This document shows, piece by piece, positions 53,134 through 62,322 of a stretch of 64,000 nt of DNA (its first letter is position 1; each line of letters begins with the position of its first letter). This stretch comes from Rhodospirillaceae bacterium. GTDB lineage: Bacteria > Pseudomonadota > Alphaproteobacteria > SP197. The stretch is taken from NCBI GenBank assembly GCA_002722885.1, contig PBNE01000006.1, positions 246,977 through 310,976 of the forward strand, written 5' to 3'. The notes beneath the pieces were generated by a model, which saw nothing but the letters and a program-made list of their open reading frames with translations, did no database searches and had not been told where the DNA came from. Position numbers and translations under genes: made by a program.

Positions 53134-54044
53134 CCGATCGCGATTCGATCCAGCCGTTCCAGATCGACGGACTCAATCTCTCCGGTCGCCTTGTTCGTCT
53201 GGGCGAGACCGTTGATCAGGTCCTGACGCAACACTGCTATCCGGAGCCCGTCTCGCGGCTTCTGGGCGAGCTGATGGCCCTGGCCGCCGCTTTGGGTAGC
53301 GGGCTCAAGTTCGATGGCCGGCTCACGGCGGAAACGCGCGGCGACGGACCAATCCGCCTTCTGGCGGTCGATTTCATGAGCGATGGTGCGATGCGGGGTT
53401 ACGCCAGCTTCGACGCTGAGGGTGTCACAGCGGCCCAGGACCACACCGCTACGGAATCCAGTCCCGTGCCCCGCTTCCTGGGCAACGGTCTGCTGGCGCT
53501 CACGGTCGATCAGGGGCCGGACACTGAGCTCTATCAGGGCATTGTGAAGCTCGACGGCGCGACGCTGGGTGATTGCGCCCACAACTATTTTCAGCAATCC
53601 GATCAGGTCGACACGGCGCTCAAGCTTGCCATCGGGGATGGTGAGGACGGCTGGCACGCTGGCGCGCTGACCCTGCAGCGCCTGGCCGAACTGGGTGCCG
53701 GCGATGAGCCGGTCTTCAGGGCCGACCGTGAAGATGCCTGGCGCACAGGTGTCGCCCTCCTGGGGACGGCGACTAGCAGCGAACTGATCGATGGCCGGCT
53801 TTCGACGCATGATCTTCTCTATCGCCTGTTTCATGAAGAAGGCGTGCGGGTCTTCGATCCCCGCGCGGTGCGTTTCCAATGTAGCTGTTCGGATGAACGT
53901 GCTCTCGCCATACTTGGTCAAATGCCTGCTAAAGAGATCGAGGATCTTGTGGTCGACGGTGTTCTGGAGGTCGTGTGTCAGTTCTGCAATCGCACACAGG
54001 TCTTCACGCCCGACCAGATTGGTGATGCAGCACAGGAGAGTTAA
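53118..54044 (+). CDS. hslO: Redox-regulated chaperone Hsp33 (HslO)
   Basis: Holdase chaperone switched on by oxidation and unfolding, 308 residues. The zinc-binding cysteines CSC (about residues 255-257) and CQFC (about 286-289) are intact, so redox control should work. The N-terminal FQIDGLNLSGRLVRLGETVD and central SSPVPRFLGNGLLALTVDQG fit. Start is GTG 53118, with a second GTG directly after. Neighbouring argD-argF is a known alphaproteobacterial arrangement. Confidence 0.95.
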   Translation: MVPDLTDRDSIQPFQIDGLNLSGRLVRLGETVDQVLTQHCYPEPVSRLLGELMALAAALGSGLKFDGRLTAETRGDGPIRLLAVDFMSDGAMRGYASFDAEGVTAAQDHTATESSPVPRFLGNGLLALTVDQGPDTELYQGIVKLDGATLGDCAHNYFQQSDQVDTALKLAIGDGEDGWHAGALTLQRLAELGAGDEPVFRADREDAWRTGVALLGTATSSELIDGRLSTHDLLYRLFHEEGVRVFDPRAVRFQCSCSDERALAILGQMPAKEIEDLVVDGVLEVVCQFCNRTQVFTPDQIGDAAQES

Positions 54045-54047
54045 CCG

Positions 54048-54647
54048 ATGATGGACGGCTTGTTTCGGCGCGAAGTTCTGGTGATGGCGGCGGGTTCGCT
54101 TCTGGCGGCCTGTACCATCAGTGTCCAGCGGACGACCTGGCCCGACATCACATTTCAGCATCGCCGCCCGATCAGCCTTGGTGTGCACGGTATCGGCTTT
54201 GCAGACGTCTCATCGACACAGGCGATCGCCCCCCCGACGCGCGACATCCGCTATTCGCTTCCGGTTTCGCCACCGGCGATCATGCGGCGCTGGTCACAGG
54301 AGCGTCTACACGCTTTGGGCGGGCCCGGTCGAGCCGAGGTGATCCTGAGCGAGAATCACTTCATCGAGGTGCCGCTCGATACCACTGATGGTGTTGAAGG
54401 CTTTTTCATCAATGACCAGAGCGAACGGTTCGAAGGTGTGCTGGGGGCACGTGTTGAGATTGTCGATGACCCGTCAGGTCAGGGTTTTGTCGAGGCCAGG
54501 GTCACGGCGTCACGCACGGTTCCGGAGAACGCTTCGCTCAACGAGCGTGAACAGGTGCTCTACGACATGGTCCACAGCATCGTCATGGCACTTGATGAAC
54601 GCCTGGAGCAGGAGATCCGTGCCAATCTTCAGCGCTGGGTCGCCTGA
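54048..54647 (+). CDS. Predicted lipoprotein of unknown function
   Basis: A 199-residue protein with a lipobox, SLLAACTI, Cys near residue 22, after a short hydrophobic stretch. An Arg pair (FRREVLVMAAG) precedes the hydrophobic segment. The mature part, containing SPPAIMRRWSQERLHALG and EQVLYDMVHSIVMALDERLE, is not recognised but could be a small outer-membrane assembly-type fold. It follows hslO by three bases, so it belongs to the arg operon transcript. Confidence 0.72.
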   Translation: MMDGLFRREVLVMAAGSLLAACTISVQRTTWPDITFQHRRPISLGVHGIGFADVSSTQAIAPPTRDIRYSLPVSPPAIMRRWSQERLHALGGPGRAEVILSENHFIEVPLDTTDGVEGFFINDQSERFEGVLGARVEIVDDPSGQGFVEARVTASRTVPENASLNEREQVLYDMVHSIVMALDERLEQEIRANLQRWVA

Positions 54648-54653
54648 AGGGGG

Positions 54654-55475
54654 TCAGACGTCTGACGTCCTCTCCCGGTGCAGCGGATGAACCTCGCCCC
54701 AAAGCCGCTCGACATACTCCGGTGTAGCGATGTGATCGGGGTTCTCGACGTGACTCAGCAGAAGGCTCAATCGGCCGGTCGGGCCTGACGGTGCGGTCAC
54801 TCTATGAAGCGTGTTGCCGCCCCGGAAGAGCTGCAGATCCAGGGCCTGGACACCGCCGTATGTGCCATCAAGCACCTCTCTGACGGCATCGTAGTTCTCG
54901 TCATCCGATGAACGGATATTCGGTACATACTCAAAGGCGCCGCCGCTCTCGGCAGCTCGCAACAAGGTCGAAACCGTGAAATCGTTGTGGTCGAAGTGTC
55001 AGGAGAACGCGTGGCCCGGTTCCTGAACGTTGACATTCACGCAGCCGTAGGGATCCCGGTAGGTATGGAGTTTCTCGTAACCCAGGCACGCGGCAACAAA
55101 TCGTGTCGGATCGCCATTCCTGAAGACGGACCAGATGACACCATCTGGGCTGAACCGGTCGGCCCGGATCATGCCGTGACACCGCAGAACAACGCGCCAC
55201 AGGGGATGGCTCTCGGGCACATCGCTGGGTGGCGTGCTGAAGTAGGGATTGAGCCACGCTTTGGTGTAGGTGGCCTGGGGAACAGCGTGTTCCGCCTCGA
55301 TGCGCATTGCCGCGACTGTCTCAGGCTTCAACAGTCCCGCCAGTGCAGCGCAGTTGCTTGCGGCCAGGGCGGACCAGGCCTGCGAGGCGGCATCGCAATA
55401 GTCAGGACTCTCGGGCTGGGACAGCGGATAGGTCTTCGTATCAAAGAGGTCGTCGGTGGTGGGTGCGCATTCCAT
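54654..55475 (-). pseudogene. 2OG/Fe(II) oxygenase (HalD/ArpA-like) interrupted by TGA at a Trp position
   Basis: The frame from ATG 55475 reads 158 codons to PGHAFS and then TGA (54999-55001). The same frame continues HFDHNDFTVSTLLRAAESGG and AFEYVPNIRSS, ending at 54654. Family members read 'WHFD' here, so TGG to TGA is the simplest lesion. The iron motif His-x-Asp (HFD) and the C-terminal RLSLLLSHVEN with a candidate 2OG-binding Arg are intact after the stop. TGA is a normal stop for many genes in this window, so Trp decoding is unlikely. Confidence 0.8.
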
Positions 55476-55540
55476 CCCGAAACGCTAGCGCCGCCTGTCC
55501 GGCGGGTCACCTGAATAGCTCGTTCGGTTGTGTGAACGCC

Positions 55541-55582
55541 TCAAACGCAAAGGGCCCAGCTTGCGCCGGGCCCTTCGTTTGA
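55541..55582 (-). terminator. Terminator of the peptide-binding protein gene
   Basis: GGGCCC arms around AGCTTGCGCC, extended by near-complementary CAAACG/CGTTTG flanks (TCAAACG at 55541, CGTTTGA ending 55582). On the minus strand the inner stem is followed by TTTGCGTTT, fitting termination of the gene that ends at 55596. Confidence 0.65.
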
Positions 55583-55595
55583 GCAGGTATCAGGC

Positions 55596-57203
55596 TCAGA
55601 CTGTGCCTTCTTCGAACCACCAGCGCTCCATGGCGCGGAGGCCGTCCAGCGTCCAGTCGCCCGAGAGGCCTTCCTGGTGACGCACATTCGGTGCGGTCGC
55701 CCAGATGTAGTTGCGGAAGAACGGAATAATCGTGCCGCCCTCGTCGCGCAGGATCATCTGCAGCTCTGCATACATTTCCGAACGCAGCTCGTCGTTGAGC
55801 TCGGCACGGGCCTCGATGAGGACCTCGTCAAACCGCATACTGCTGAAATGCGTGTCGTTCCAGGCCGCGCCGCTCTGATAGGCCAGCGACAGGATCATGT
55901 CCGGTGTCGGACGGCCACCCCAGGCACACAGTGAGAACGGCTCGACCAGCCAGACATTCGACCAGTAACCGTCTTCCGCCTTGCGGTCGACCTGGATGTC
56001 GATGTTCGCGAGCTTGGCCGCCTCCTGATAGAACACCGAGAAATCAACGCCGCCCGGGAAGGGCACATCCGACGTGGCAAAAGGAACGGACAGGCTGTCC
56101 ATGCCGGCCTGCTGCAGATGCCATTTGGCCTTGTCGGGATCGTATTCGCGCTGCTCCAGACTGGTGTCCCAATAGGGCATGACCGGCGCGACCGGATGAT
56201 CGTTGCCGATCGTGCCGTGGCCGCGCAGCAGGACATCAAGCGCACCCTCGCGGTCCATGGCGTACTTCAGGGCCAGGCGCACGTTGTTGTCGGTGTAGGG
56301 ATCGACGTCGACATGCATCGGAAGCGTGATGTGCGTGCCGTTGGCGATCTCTTCGACAACGATGTTGTCATTCTGCATCAGGAGGTCGACGGTCTTAACG
56401 TTGACCTCGATCACGGCGTCGAACTGGCCGGTCACGACGCCGGCCTCGCGGGCGCTCACGTCGGTCACCTGATACATCTCGACAGCGTCGAAGTTTGCCA
56501 TGCCTTCCTTGAAGTAGCTGGGATTGCGACTGTAGATGCCCTCGATGCCCGGCTCGAAGTTCTCGAGCACATAGGGACCGGTGCCGACGCCACCGGTCGC
56601 ATCGATGTTCCCTTCACCGTCCGACGGCAGCATCAGGAAATGATAATCCGTCATGATGTATGGAAGATCGGCGCTGCCGCTATCCAGATCGATGCGAACG
56701 TGGGTGCTGTCGATGGCCGTGATGTCGACCACATTGTTCAGCAGAGCGCTGCCGCCTGAGGTGCTGCCTTCGCCACGATGGTGATTGAGCGAAGCAACCA
56801 CGTCGTCGGCGGTGAAGGTCTTGCCGTTGTGGAACTCGACACCCTGGCGCAGCGTGAAGGTCCAGGACTTGGCGTCCGGCGTGGCTTCCCAGCTCTCGCA
56901 GGCATCTGGGCCCACGACGTTCTCAGGGGTAATTTCGGTCAGATAGTTGCCGAACACACGGGCCTGAGCGATCTGGAACGTGCTTTCATAGGTTGCGGGG
57001 TCGATGTTGTCGGTCGTGTTGCCGTCGTCCACACCCAAGCTGAAGGTGCCGCCCCGGCTCGGGGTTGAGGCCAGCGCCGAGGAATCGGCCAGCGTTCCGG
57101 CAGCCGTGGCCGTCAGGCCCAGCGCCGTCGCCTGCTGGATAAAGTCACGACGGTTGATACGGCCCTGAAGCGCCGAATTCTTTAGGTCATTCAACGAAGT
57201 CAT
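55596..57203 (-). CDS. Peptide/nickel-type ABC transporter substrate-binding protein (SBP family 5)
   Basis: A 535-residue solute-binding protein starting at 57203 (AAGGGAAA upstream); the ATG at 57317 is less likely. The leader NRRDFIQQATALGLTATAAG has a twin-Arg-like beginning followed by a hydrophobic run. WEATPDAKSWTFTLRQGVEF with HNGKTFTADDVVASLNHH is the DppA/OppA signature. It binds oligopeptides or similar solutes. No permease or ATPase genes are in the window; the amidase upstream may process the imported compound. Confidence 0.92.
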   Translation of the reverse strand: MTSLNDLKNSALQGRINRRDFIQQATALGLTATAAGTLADSSALASTPSRGGTFSLGVDDGNTTDNIDPATYESTFQIAQARVFGNYLTEITPENVVGPDACESWEATPDAKSWTFTLRQGVEFHNGKTFTADDVVASLNHHRGEGSTSGGSALLNNVVDITAIDSTHVRIDLDSGSADLPYIMTDYHFLMLPSDGEGNIDATGGVGTGPYVLENFEPGIEGIYSRNPSYFKEGMANFDAVEMYQVTDVSAREAGVVTGQFDAVIEVNVKTVDLLMQNDNIVVEEIANGTHITLPMHVDVDPYTDNNVRLALKYAMDREGALDVLLRGHGTIGNDHPVAPVMPYWDTSLEQREYDPDKAKWHLQQAGMDSLSVPFATSDVPFPGGVDFSVFYQEAAKLANIDIQVDRKAEDGYWSNVWLVEPFSLCAWGGRPTPDMILSLAYQSGAAWNDTHFSSMRFDEVLIEARAELNDELRSEMYAELQMILRDEGGTIIPFFRNYIWATAPNVRHQEGLSGDWTLDGLRAMERWWFEEGTV

Positions 57204-57389
57204 GGTGTTTCCCTTGGCATTGTTGGTTGTCGCGGGAAAATTCCCAAATACCAGACTGACGATAAGGATTGCGCATGACAAAGCCATGAGTCGAGGTTTT
57301 TTGTGAAAGCCCTGCACCGGGCTGTCACAGGACTTACAGGTTGGCAGAACGTGTGCCGTCTGATTCTGGCAAGACTATGACAGGCCTGC

Positions 57390-58772
57390 TCAGTCGATCG
57401 CCGGCCTCTGATGTCCGAACTGGGTTGCCTGCTCATAGGCATGAGAGACCTGCAGGGTGAGAAGATCGGCACTGGGCCGTCCCAGAACCTGCAGACCACG
57501 CGGCGCGCCGGAACCGGAGAATCCGCAGGGAACGGTGGTCGTCGGCAGACCCAGCAGGGGCGAGGCATAGAGCAGCGTCCAGTCCTGTTCCTGGCTCGCA
57601 GCTTCGTCATCAAAGCGGAATGGGTCGGTCGAATCATCGGGCCAGATCAGGACATCGTGCTCGGCAAAGGCCAGAACCATGTCCTGCCACAGCTTGTGAC
57701 GCCGCGTTTCAGCCTTCATCACGTCTTCGCCGGTGGCGGCGCGGGTCTCGTGGTAATGCGCTTCCAGTCCGGCATCGAGGCCACGGCCGACCGCGGGCTC
57801 GACTTCGCGTGATACCCGCTGATAGGCGAGCACGCCGTAGTGGTCTTCGATATCGCTCAGGTCGATCGGGCAGGGCTCGACAATGGCGCCCAAGTTTTCA
57901 AACACCTGCCTCTGCACCTCGAAGTTGGCGGCGATATCGGGATCAACCGTGAGGCCGCCATGATCGCAGGCCCACCCGATGCGCAGTCCCTTCATGTCGA
58001 TCGAAAGATCCGGCAGCCCCGGTGCGAAGGGGGCCGAGACGACCACAGGGCAGCGCGGGTCCGGCCCCGCCAGGGCGGACAGGAAGAGCGCCGTGTCGGC
58101 CACCGTACGGGCCATCGGACCCGGTGTGTTCATGTTGTGCCACATCAGGGGATTGGGCACGTCGGGGATCATCCAGCTTGTCGGGCGGTGTCCCACGATG
58201 TTGCACCAGGCCGCGGGATTGCGGACCGAGCCGCCGATGTCGGAGCCGTCGGCCAGGGAGACCAGGCCTGCCGCCAAGGCTGCGCCGCTGCCGCCGCTGC
58301 TCGCACCCGGTGCCAGATTGTTACCAAAGGGATTGCGTGTCGCGCCGAACACCGGGTTGTCACACAGGTTCGACGCCATGGTGTATTCGGGCGTGTTGAG
58401 CTTGCACAGGATGATGGCGCCCGCAGCCTTTTCCCGCTGGACCACGAGGTGGTCGTAGTCCGGAACGTGATTCTCGAAGGCCTTCGAGGCAAAGGTCGTG
58501 CGCAGCCCCTTGGTCGCAAAACAGTCCTTCACGCCCACGGTCAGGCCATGCAGGACGCCGCGCGCCGTGCCGTTCGCGCGTGCTTCGTCGGCAGCTCTGG
58601 CTTCCGCGCGCGCTTCGTCGAAGCGGAATGTCACCACGGCGTTCAGACCGAGGTTGTGTCGTTCGATGCGCGCGATCTGGGCATCGACCAGCTCCGCGAC
58701 CGACACCTCCTTGCTGTCCAGAAGGGCCTTCTGTTCGACGGCGGAGAGGTAACAGAGATCTGTTGCGTCCAT
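57390..58772 (-). CDS. Amidase (amidase-signature family)
   Basis: A 460-residue amidase. The Ser-cisSer-Lys triad is readable: Lys in TVGVKDCFATKG (about residue 82), cis-Ser in PGASSGGSGAALAAG (about 155) and the nucleophile Ser in SDIGGSVRNPAAW (about 179). The family includes GatA, but there is no gatB/gatC here and the neighbours are a peptide-type binding protein and argE, so a catabolic aliphatic or aryl amidase is likelier. Confidence 0.92.
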   Translation of the reverse strand: MDATDLCYLSAVEQKALLDSKEVSVAELVDAQIARIERHNLGLNAVVTFRFDEARAEARAADEARANGTARGVLHGLTVGVKDCFATKGLRTTFASKAFENHVPDYDHLVVQREKAAGAIILCKLNTPEYTMASNLCDNPVFGATRNPFGNNLAPGASSGGSGAALAAGLVSLADGSDIGGSVRNPAAWCNIVGHRPTSWMIPDVPNPLMWHNMNTPGPMARTVADTALFLSALAGPDPRCPVVVSAPFAPGLPDLSIDMKGLRIGWACDHGGLTVDPDIAANFEVQRQVFENLGAIVEPCPIDLSDIEDHYGVLAYQRVSREVEPAVGRGLDAGLEAHYHETRAATGEDVMKAETRRHKLWQDMVLAFAEHDVLIWPDDSTDPFRFDDEAASQEQDWTLLYASPLLGLPTTTVPCGFSGSGAPRGLQVLGRPSADLLTLQVSHAYEQATQFGHQRPAID

Positions 58773-58799
58773 GGTGTCGTCCCCGGTTCTAAAGCTGCT

Positions 58800-59963
58800 C
58801 TAGCGTTCGCAGACACGCCCCATCAGGCGTTGCAGGAAGGCGTTGCAGGCCTCGACCTGCTCCAGTGTGATGAACTCGTTGGGCTGGTGAGCCTGGGCGA
58901 TATCGCCGGGGCCGCACACGACGGCCGGCAAGCCATTGGCCTGGAAGATACCGGCTTCTGTGGCGAACGACGCCTGGTGGGTGTCGTTCGCGCCGGTCAG
59001 CGCCAGGGCAAGCTGGGTCGCCGGTGAGGCGTCATCGGGCTTCAGCGGTAACACGTTCGAGCGCACGGTCGTGACCACATCGGTTTCCGGGTGTTCGGCC
59101 TGCAGCTTCGCCTTGAGTTCGTCGAGGTAACCGCGGGCGCTGGCCTCGATCTCCTTGGAGTCATCGGTCGGCATGGTGCGGAAATGCCAGTCGACCATGG
59201 CGTCCTGGGCGATGATGTTGCTGGCCGTGCCGCCGTTCATGATGCCCACCTGGATCGTGGTGTAGGGCGGCACGAAACCGAGATCCGGTCGGGCGCGTCC
59301 CCGATACTCCTCGAACAGATTGTCCAGAAAGGCGACGAAACGGCCCGCCGCATGGGTCGCACTGACCCCGATGTGGGTCATGCTGGAATGCGCCGGCACG
59401 CCGCGGAAGGTGGTTCGGAATCCGGCGATGCCCTTGTGGGCGTCGACCACCTCCATGTTGGTCGGCTCGCCAATGATCGCCGCCTCGGGCCTGATGCCGT
59501 GGCGTTTCACATCCTCTATCAGGTGATGCACGCCCAGGCAGCCGACCTCTTCATCGAAGGTCAACGCAAGATGAACCGGCCGTTTCAGACCGCGATCCAG
59601 GAACTCCGGCACGAGCGCCAGGGCGATGGCGATGAAGCTCTTCATGTCGCTCGTGCCACGGCCGTAGAGTCTGCCGTCCTTCTCCACGACCGAAAAGGGA
59701 TCGGTATCCCAGGGCTGTCCGTCGACCGGTACCACGTCGGTATGGCCAGAAAGCACGACGCCGCCGTCGCTGGCCGGTCCGAGCGTGGCCCAGAGGTTGG
59801 CCTTGGAATCATCCTCGCCCTTGCTCAGCGAACTCTCGATGCCCCAGCCCTTGAGGTAGTCGGCCACCCAGTCGATCAATGTCATGTTGGAGTTGCGGCT
59901 GGTGGTGTCGAAGGCGATCAGCCGGTCGATCATCTGGCGTGAGGTCATCGTTTCGCCGGCCAT
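58800..59963 (-). CDS. argE: Acetylornithine deacetylase ArgE (M20 family)
   Basis: M20 metallohydrolase of 387 residues; the start at 59963 has GGAGAGAG before it, and the longer frame to 60392 overlaps trkH and is spurious. Zinc ligands are visible in LSGHTDVVPVDG, YGRGTSDMKSF and FDEEVGCLG, with a later His in VPAHSS. ArgE removes acetyl from N-acetylornithine, linking to argD and argF in the same window; other M20 deacylases cannot be excluded given the amidase next door. Confidence 0.87.
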   Translation of the reverse strand: MAGETMTSRQMIDRLIAFDTTSRNSNMTLIDWVADYLKGWGIESSLSKGEDDSKANLWATLGPASDGGVVLSGHTDVVPVDGQPWDTDPFSVVEKDGRLYGRGTSDMKSFIAIALALVPEFLDRGLKRPVHLALTFDEEVGCLGVHHLIEDVKRHGIRPEAAIIGEPTNMEVVDAHKGIAGFRTTFRGVPAHSSMTHIGVSATHAAGRFVAFLDNLFEEYRGRARPDLGFVPPYTTIQVGIMNGGTASNIIAQDAMVDWHFRTMPTDDSKEIEASARGYLDELKAKLQAEHPETDVVTTVRSNVLPLKPDDASPATQLALALTGANDTHQASFATEAGIFQANGLPAVVCGPGDIAQAHQPNEFITLEQVEACNAFLQRLMGRVCER

Positions 59964-59965
59964 GG

Positions 59966-61417
59966 TCACTCTCTCCAGAAATTGGGTGTCAGCAGGACAA
60001 GGATGGTGAAAAACTCGAGCCGGCCCAGCAGCATGCCGGCGCACAGCATCAGCTTCGCGGAATCGGGCAGGCTGGCGTAGTTGCTTGAAGGCCCGATCAC
60101 CGGGCCCAGCCCCGGCCCGATGTTGCCCAGCGCCGCCGCCGCGCCCGAGGCGCTGGTGATGAAGTCGAGGTCGTGGGCGGAGAGGCCCGCGGTGAGCACG
60201 AAAAACCCGGCGACAAAGATCACCAGGAAGGTCGTCACCGATTGTGCGACCTGATCGGAAATCTGCACATTGTTGTAGTGCGCCACGAACACGCCGTGGG
60301 GCTGGGTCAGCTTGCGAAGCTGCGTGTAGAGCGTGGCGGCCAGCACATGAATGCGGAACATCTTGATGCCGCCGGCGGTCGAACCCGTGCAACCGCCCAT
60401 GAACAACAGGATAAAAAACAGCGCCGTTGCAAAGCCGCCCCAGGCACTGAAATCTTCGGTGACATACCCGGTGCTGGTCGCGATCGCGACGACATTGAAC
60501 GAGACCTCGCGCAACAGGATCCAGAAACTGGTGTCATCGCCGGCTGCAAGGACCCGTTGCAGCATCAGGAGGACAATCGCGCCGATCACGACAGCGCTGA
60601 ACAGGCGGACCTGCACGTCGCGCCACAGAGGCACGAAGCGGCCGCGCGCCATCTGCATGTAGATCACGAATGGCAGTGCGCCCAGCACCATGAAGACCAT
60701 GGCGATCACTTCGATCCGGGTGCTGTTGAAGACAGCGATGGATTCGTCGTGGGTCGAGAATCCGGCCGTCGACACTGTTGTCATGGCATGGGTCATCGCA
60801 TCGAAGCTCGTCATGCCGGCAACCCAGTAGCTCAGGAAACACAGCACCGAAAAGACGCCGTAGATCGTGGTGATCACCACCGCGATGCGCACCGCGCGCG
60901 GCAGCATCTTTTCCTGATCCGACGATTCCGTGCTGAAGAGCTGCATGCCGGCAATACGCAGCATCGGCAGCACCGCCACGGCGGTCACGATGATCCCGAT
61001 ACCGCCCATCCACTGCAGCACCGCGCGCCACAGCAGAATACCGGCGGGTCGTGACTGCAGGTCCGTCACCACCGTGGCACCCGTTGTGGTCAGGCCCGCG
61101 ACGGCTTCGAAGAATGCGTCGGCATAGTCCAGACCCAGATCGGCGAAGGCGAAAGGCAGGGCGGCGAATGCGCACAGTACGAGCCACGCCACAGCAGTCA
61201 GGAGAAAGGCCTGACGCACGGTCAGTCCCGTGGCACCGGTCCTGTTGGTCAGGAACAGCGCCATGCCCACGAACAGGGTCAGGAAGCCCGCGCCCAGGAA
61301 GACCTGCCAGTCGTCGTTGTCTTCCACGATGTCGGCCACCATTGGCAGAAACATCGCGAGCGCCAGCGTCGTGAGCAGAATGCCCGCGACCTGAAGAATG
61401 GGTCGGATATCAATCAC
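59966..61417 (-). CDS. trkH: Trk-type potassium uptake membrane protein TrkH
   Basis: A 483-residue membrane protein with about ten hydrophobic segments, the usual TrkH size. Four P-loop-like selectivity regions are suggested by AGLTTTGATV, TTVSTAGFST, STSGYVTEDF and TSASGAAAALGNIGPG. LFMGGCTGSTAGGIKMFRIH is the characteristic C-terminal segment. It works with a TrkA cytoplasmic regulator, not seen here. The GTG at 61417 begins the family N-terminus. Confidence 0.93.
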   Translation of the reverse strand: MIDIRPILQVAGILLTTLALAMFLPMVADIVEDNDDWQVFLGAGFLTLFVGMALFLTNRTGATGLTVRQAFLLTAVAWLVLCAFAALPFAFADLGLDYADAFFEAVAGLTTTGATVVTDLQSRPAGILLWRAVLQWMGGIGIIVTAVAVLPMLRIAGMQLFSTESSDQEKMLPRAVRIAVVITTIYGVFSVLCFLSYWVAGMTSFDAMTHAMTTVSTAGFSTHDESIAVFNSTRIEVIAMVFMVLGALPFVIYMQMARGRFVPLWRDVQVRLFSAVVIGAIVLLMLQRVLAAGDDTSFWILLREVSFNVVAIATSTGYVTEDFSAWGGFATALFFILLFMGGCTGSTAGGIKMFRIHVLAATLYTQLRKLTQPHGVFVAHYNNVQISDQVAQSVTTFLVIFVAGFFVLTAGLSAHDLDFITSASGAAAALGNIGPGLGPVIGPSSNYASLPDSAKLMLCAGMLLGRLEFFTILVLLTPNFWRE

Positions 61418-61503
61418 GTGATCACTGCTGTCCCGGATTGCGCGCCTGATGATGGGATCGGCTCACGGTTCTGTCCAGCGCGGGGGCATGCCCCCCGGCA
61501 CGC

Positions 61504-62115
61504 TCACGACATCTCGGATGTCGCCGGATTGCCGATGTGCGAGAGAAATTCGCGCCGTGTGGCCGATTTGGTGCGGAAGTCGCCAAGCATCCGGCTGGTC
61601 ACCATGGTCACGCCGGTCTTGTGGATGCCACGGGTGGTCATGCAGTGGTGCGTGGCTTCGACCACCACACCCACACCGCGCGGCTCCAGCGCCGAGTTGA
61701 TCGTGTCGGCGATCTGGGCGGTCAGACGTTCCTGGATCTGCATGCGTTTGGCGAAAACATCGACCATGCGCGCCAGCTTCGAGATGCCGACCACGCGGCT
61801 GCGCGGCAGATAGGCGATGTGGCAGCGCCCGATCACCGGTGCCATGTGGTGTTCACAGAAGGACTCGAAGCGCACATTGCGCAGCGCGACCATCTCGTCA
61901 TAGCCGTCGGTCTCGTCGAAGGTGCGGCCCAGGATGCCATGGGTGTCGACGCCATAACCCTGGAACCACTCCTCATAGGCGCGCACGACGCGGCTGGGCG
62001 TGTCCAGCAGGCCCTCGCGCTCGGGGTCATCGCCGGCCCAACGGATCAGGGTGCGCACGGCCTGTTCGGCCTCCTCGCGGGAAGGGCGGTCAGCCTTGAT
62101 CGACTCGTCTATCAC
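61504..62115 (-). CDS. folE: GTP cyclohydrolase I FolE
   Basis: First enzyme of tetrahydrofolate synthesis, GTP to dihydroneopterin triphosphate, 203 residues. Zinc ligands are in [12 protein letters not shown] (Cys, His) and the later Cys in [26 protein letters not shown] and [18 protein letters not shown] match the family. Start is GTG 62115. The spacer upstream holds the palindromic element described separately. Confidence 0.95.
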   Translation of the reverse strand: MIDESIKADRPSREEAEQAVRTLIRWAGDDPEREGLLDTPSRVVRAYEEWFQGYGVDTHGILGRTFDETDGYDEMVALRNVRFESFCEHHMAPVIGRCHIAYLPRSRVVGISKLARMVDVFAKRMQIQERLTAQIADTINSALEPRGVGVVVEATHHCMTTRGIHKTGVTMVTSRMLGDFRTKSATRREFLSHIGNPATSEMS

Positions 62116-62165
62116 CTCGGAACCTTTCGGTTGTCCTGGCCCCGGTCAGGGCCGCCGAGTCTCTT

Positions 62166-62303
62166 AGAGCAGATCACGATGAGATGGAATCGCTTTGCGC
62201 TTCCATCTCATCGTGTGAATCTGCTCTCAAATCCAAACTCGAGCGGATTCACACGAACAAACAGTCCCGCATGAGCGGGTCTGCTTACTCGTGATTCGCT
62301 CGA
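62166..62303. repeat. Two adjacent long imperfect palindromes between folE and apaG
   Basis: Hairpin A (62166-62227): AGAGCAGAT... pairs with ...ATCTGCTCT, with the core GATGAGATGGAA/TTCCATCTCATC around a GCTTTGC apex. Hairpin B (62239-62303): TCGAGCG and CGCTCGA arms enclose GGATTCAC/GTGATTC-like partners and an inner CCCGC-ATGA-GCGGG stem. Together they fill most of the 207-base spacer. This looks like a dispersed intergenic palindromic element rather than a simple terminator. Confidence 0.65.
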
Positions 62304-62322
62304 AACTAGCCTTAGAGGACGT

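Noticed and set aside
54999..55001. TGA decoded as tryptophan or selenocysteine
   Set aside because: Many genes in the window end normally at TGA (dnaG, argF, tsaE), there is no selenocysteine-type context, and only one gene would need recoding.
57390..58772. gatA of the tRNA amidotransferase
   Set aside because: No gatB or gatC, and the neighbours are transport and deacylase genes; the amidase signature alone does not prove GatA.
60173..61054. 293-codon His/Arg-rich frame opposite trkH
   Set aside because: Composition (His, Arg, Gln, Asp) is the complement of hydrophobic trkH codons, not a real protein.
62166..62303. Ordinary rho-independent terminators
   Set aside because: The arms are long and imperfect and no T run follows either hairpin.
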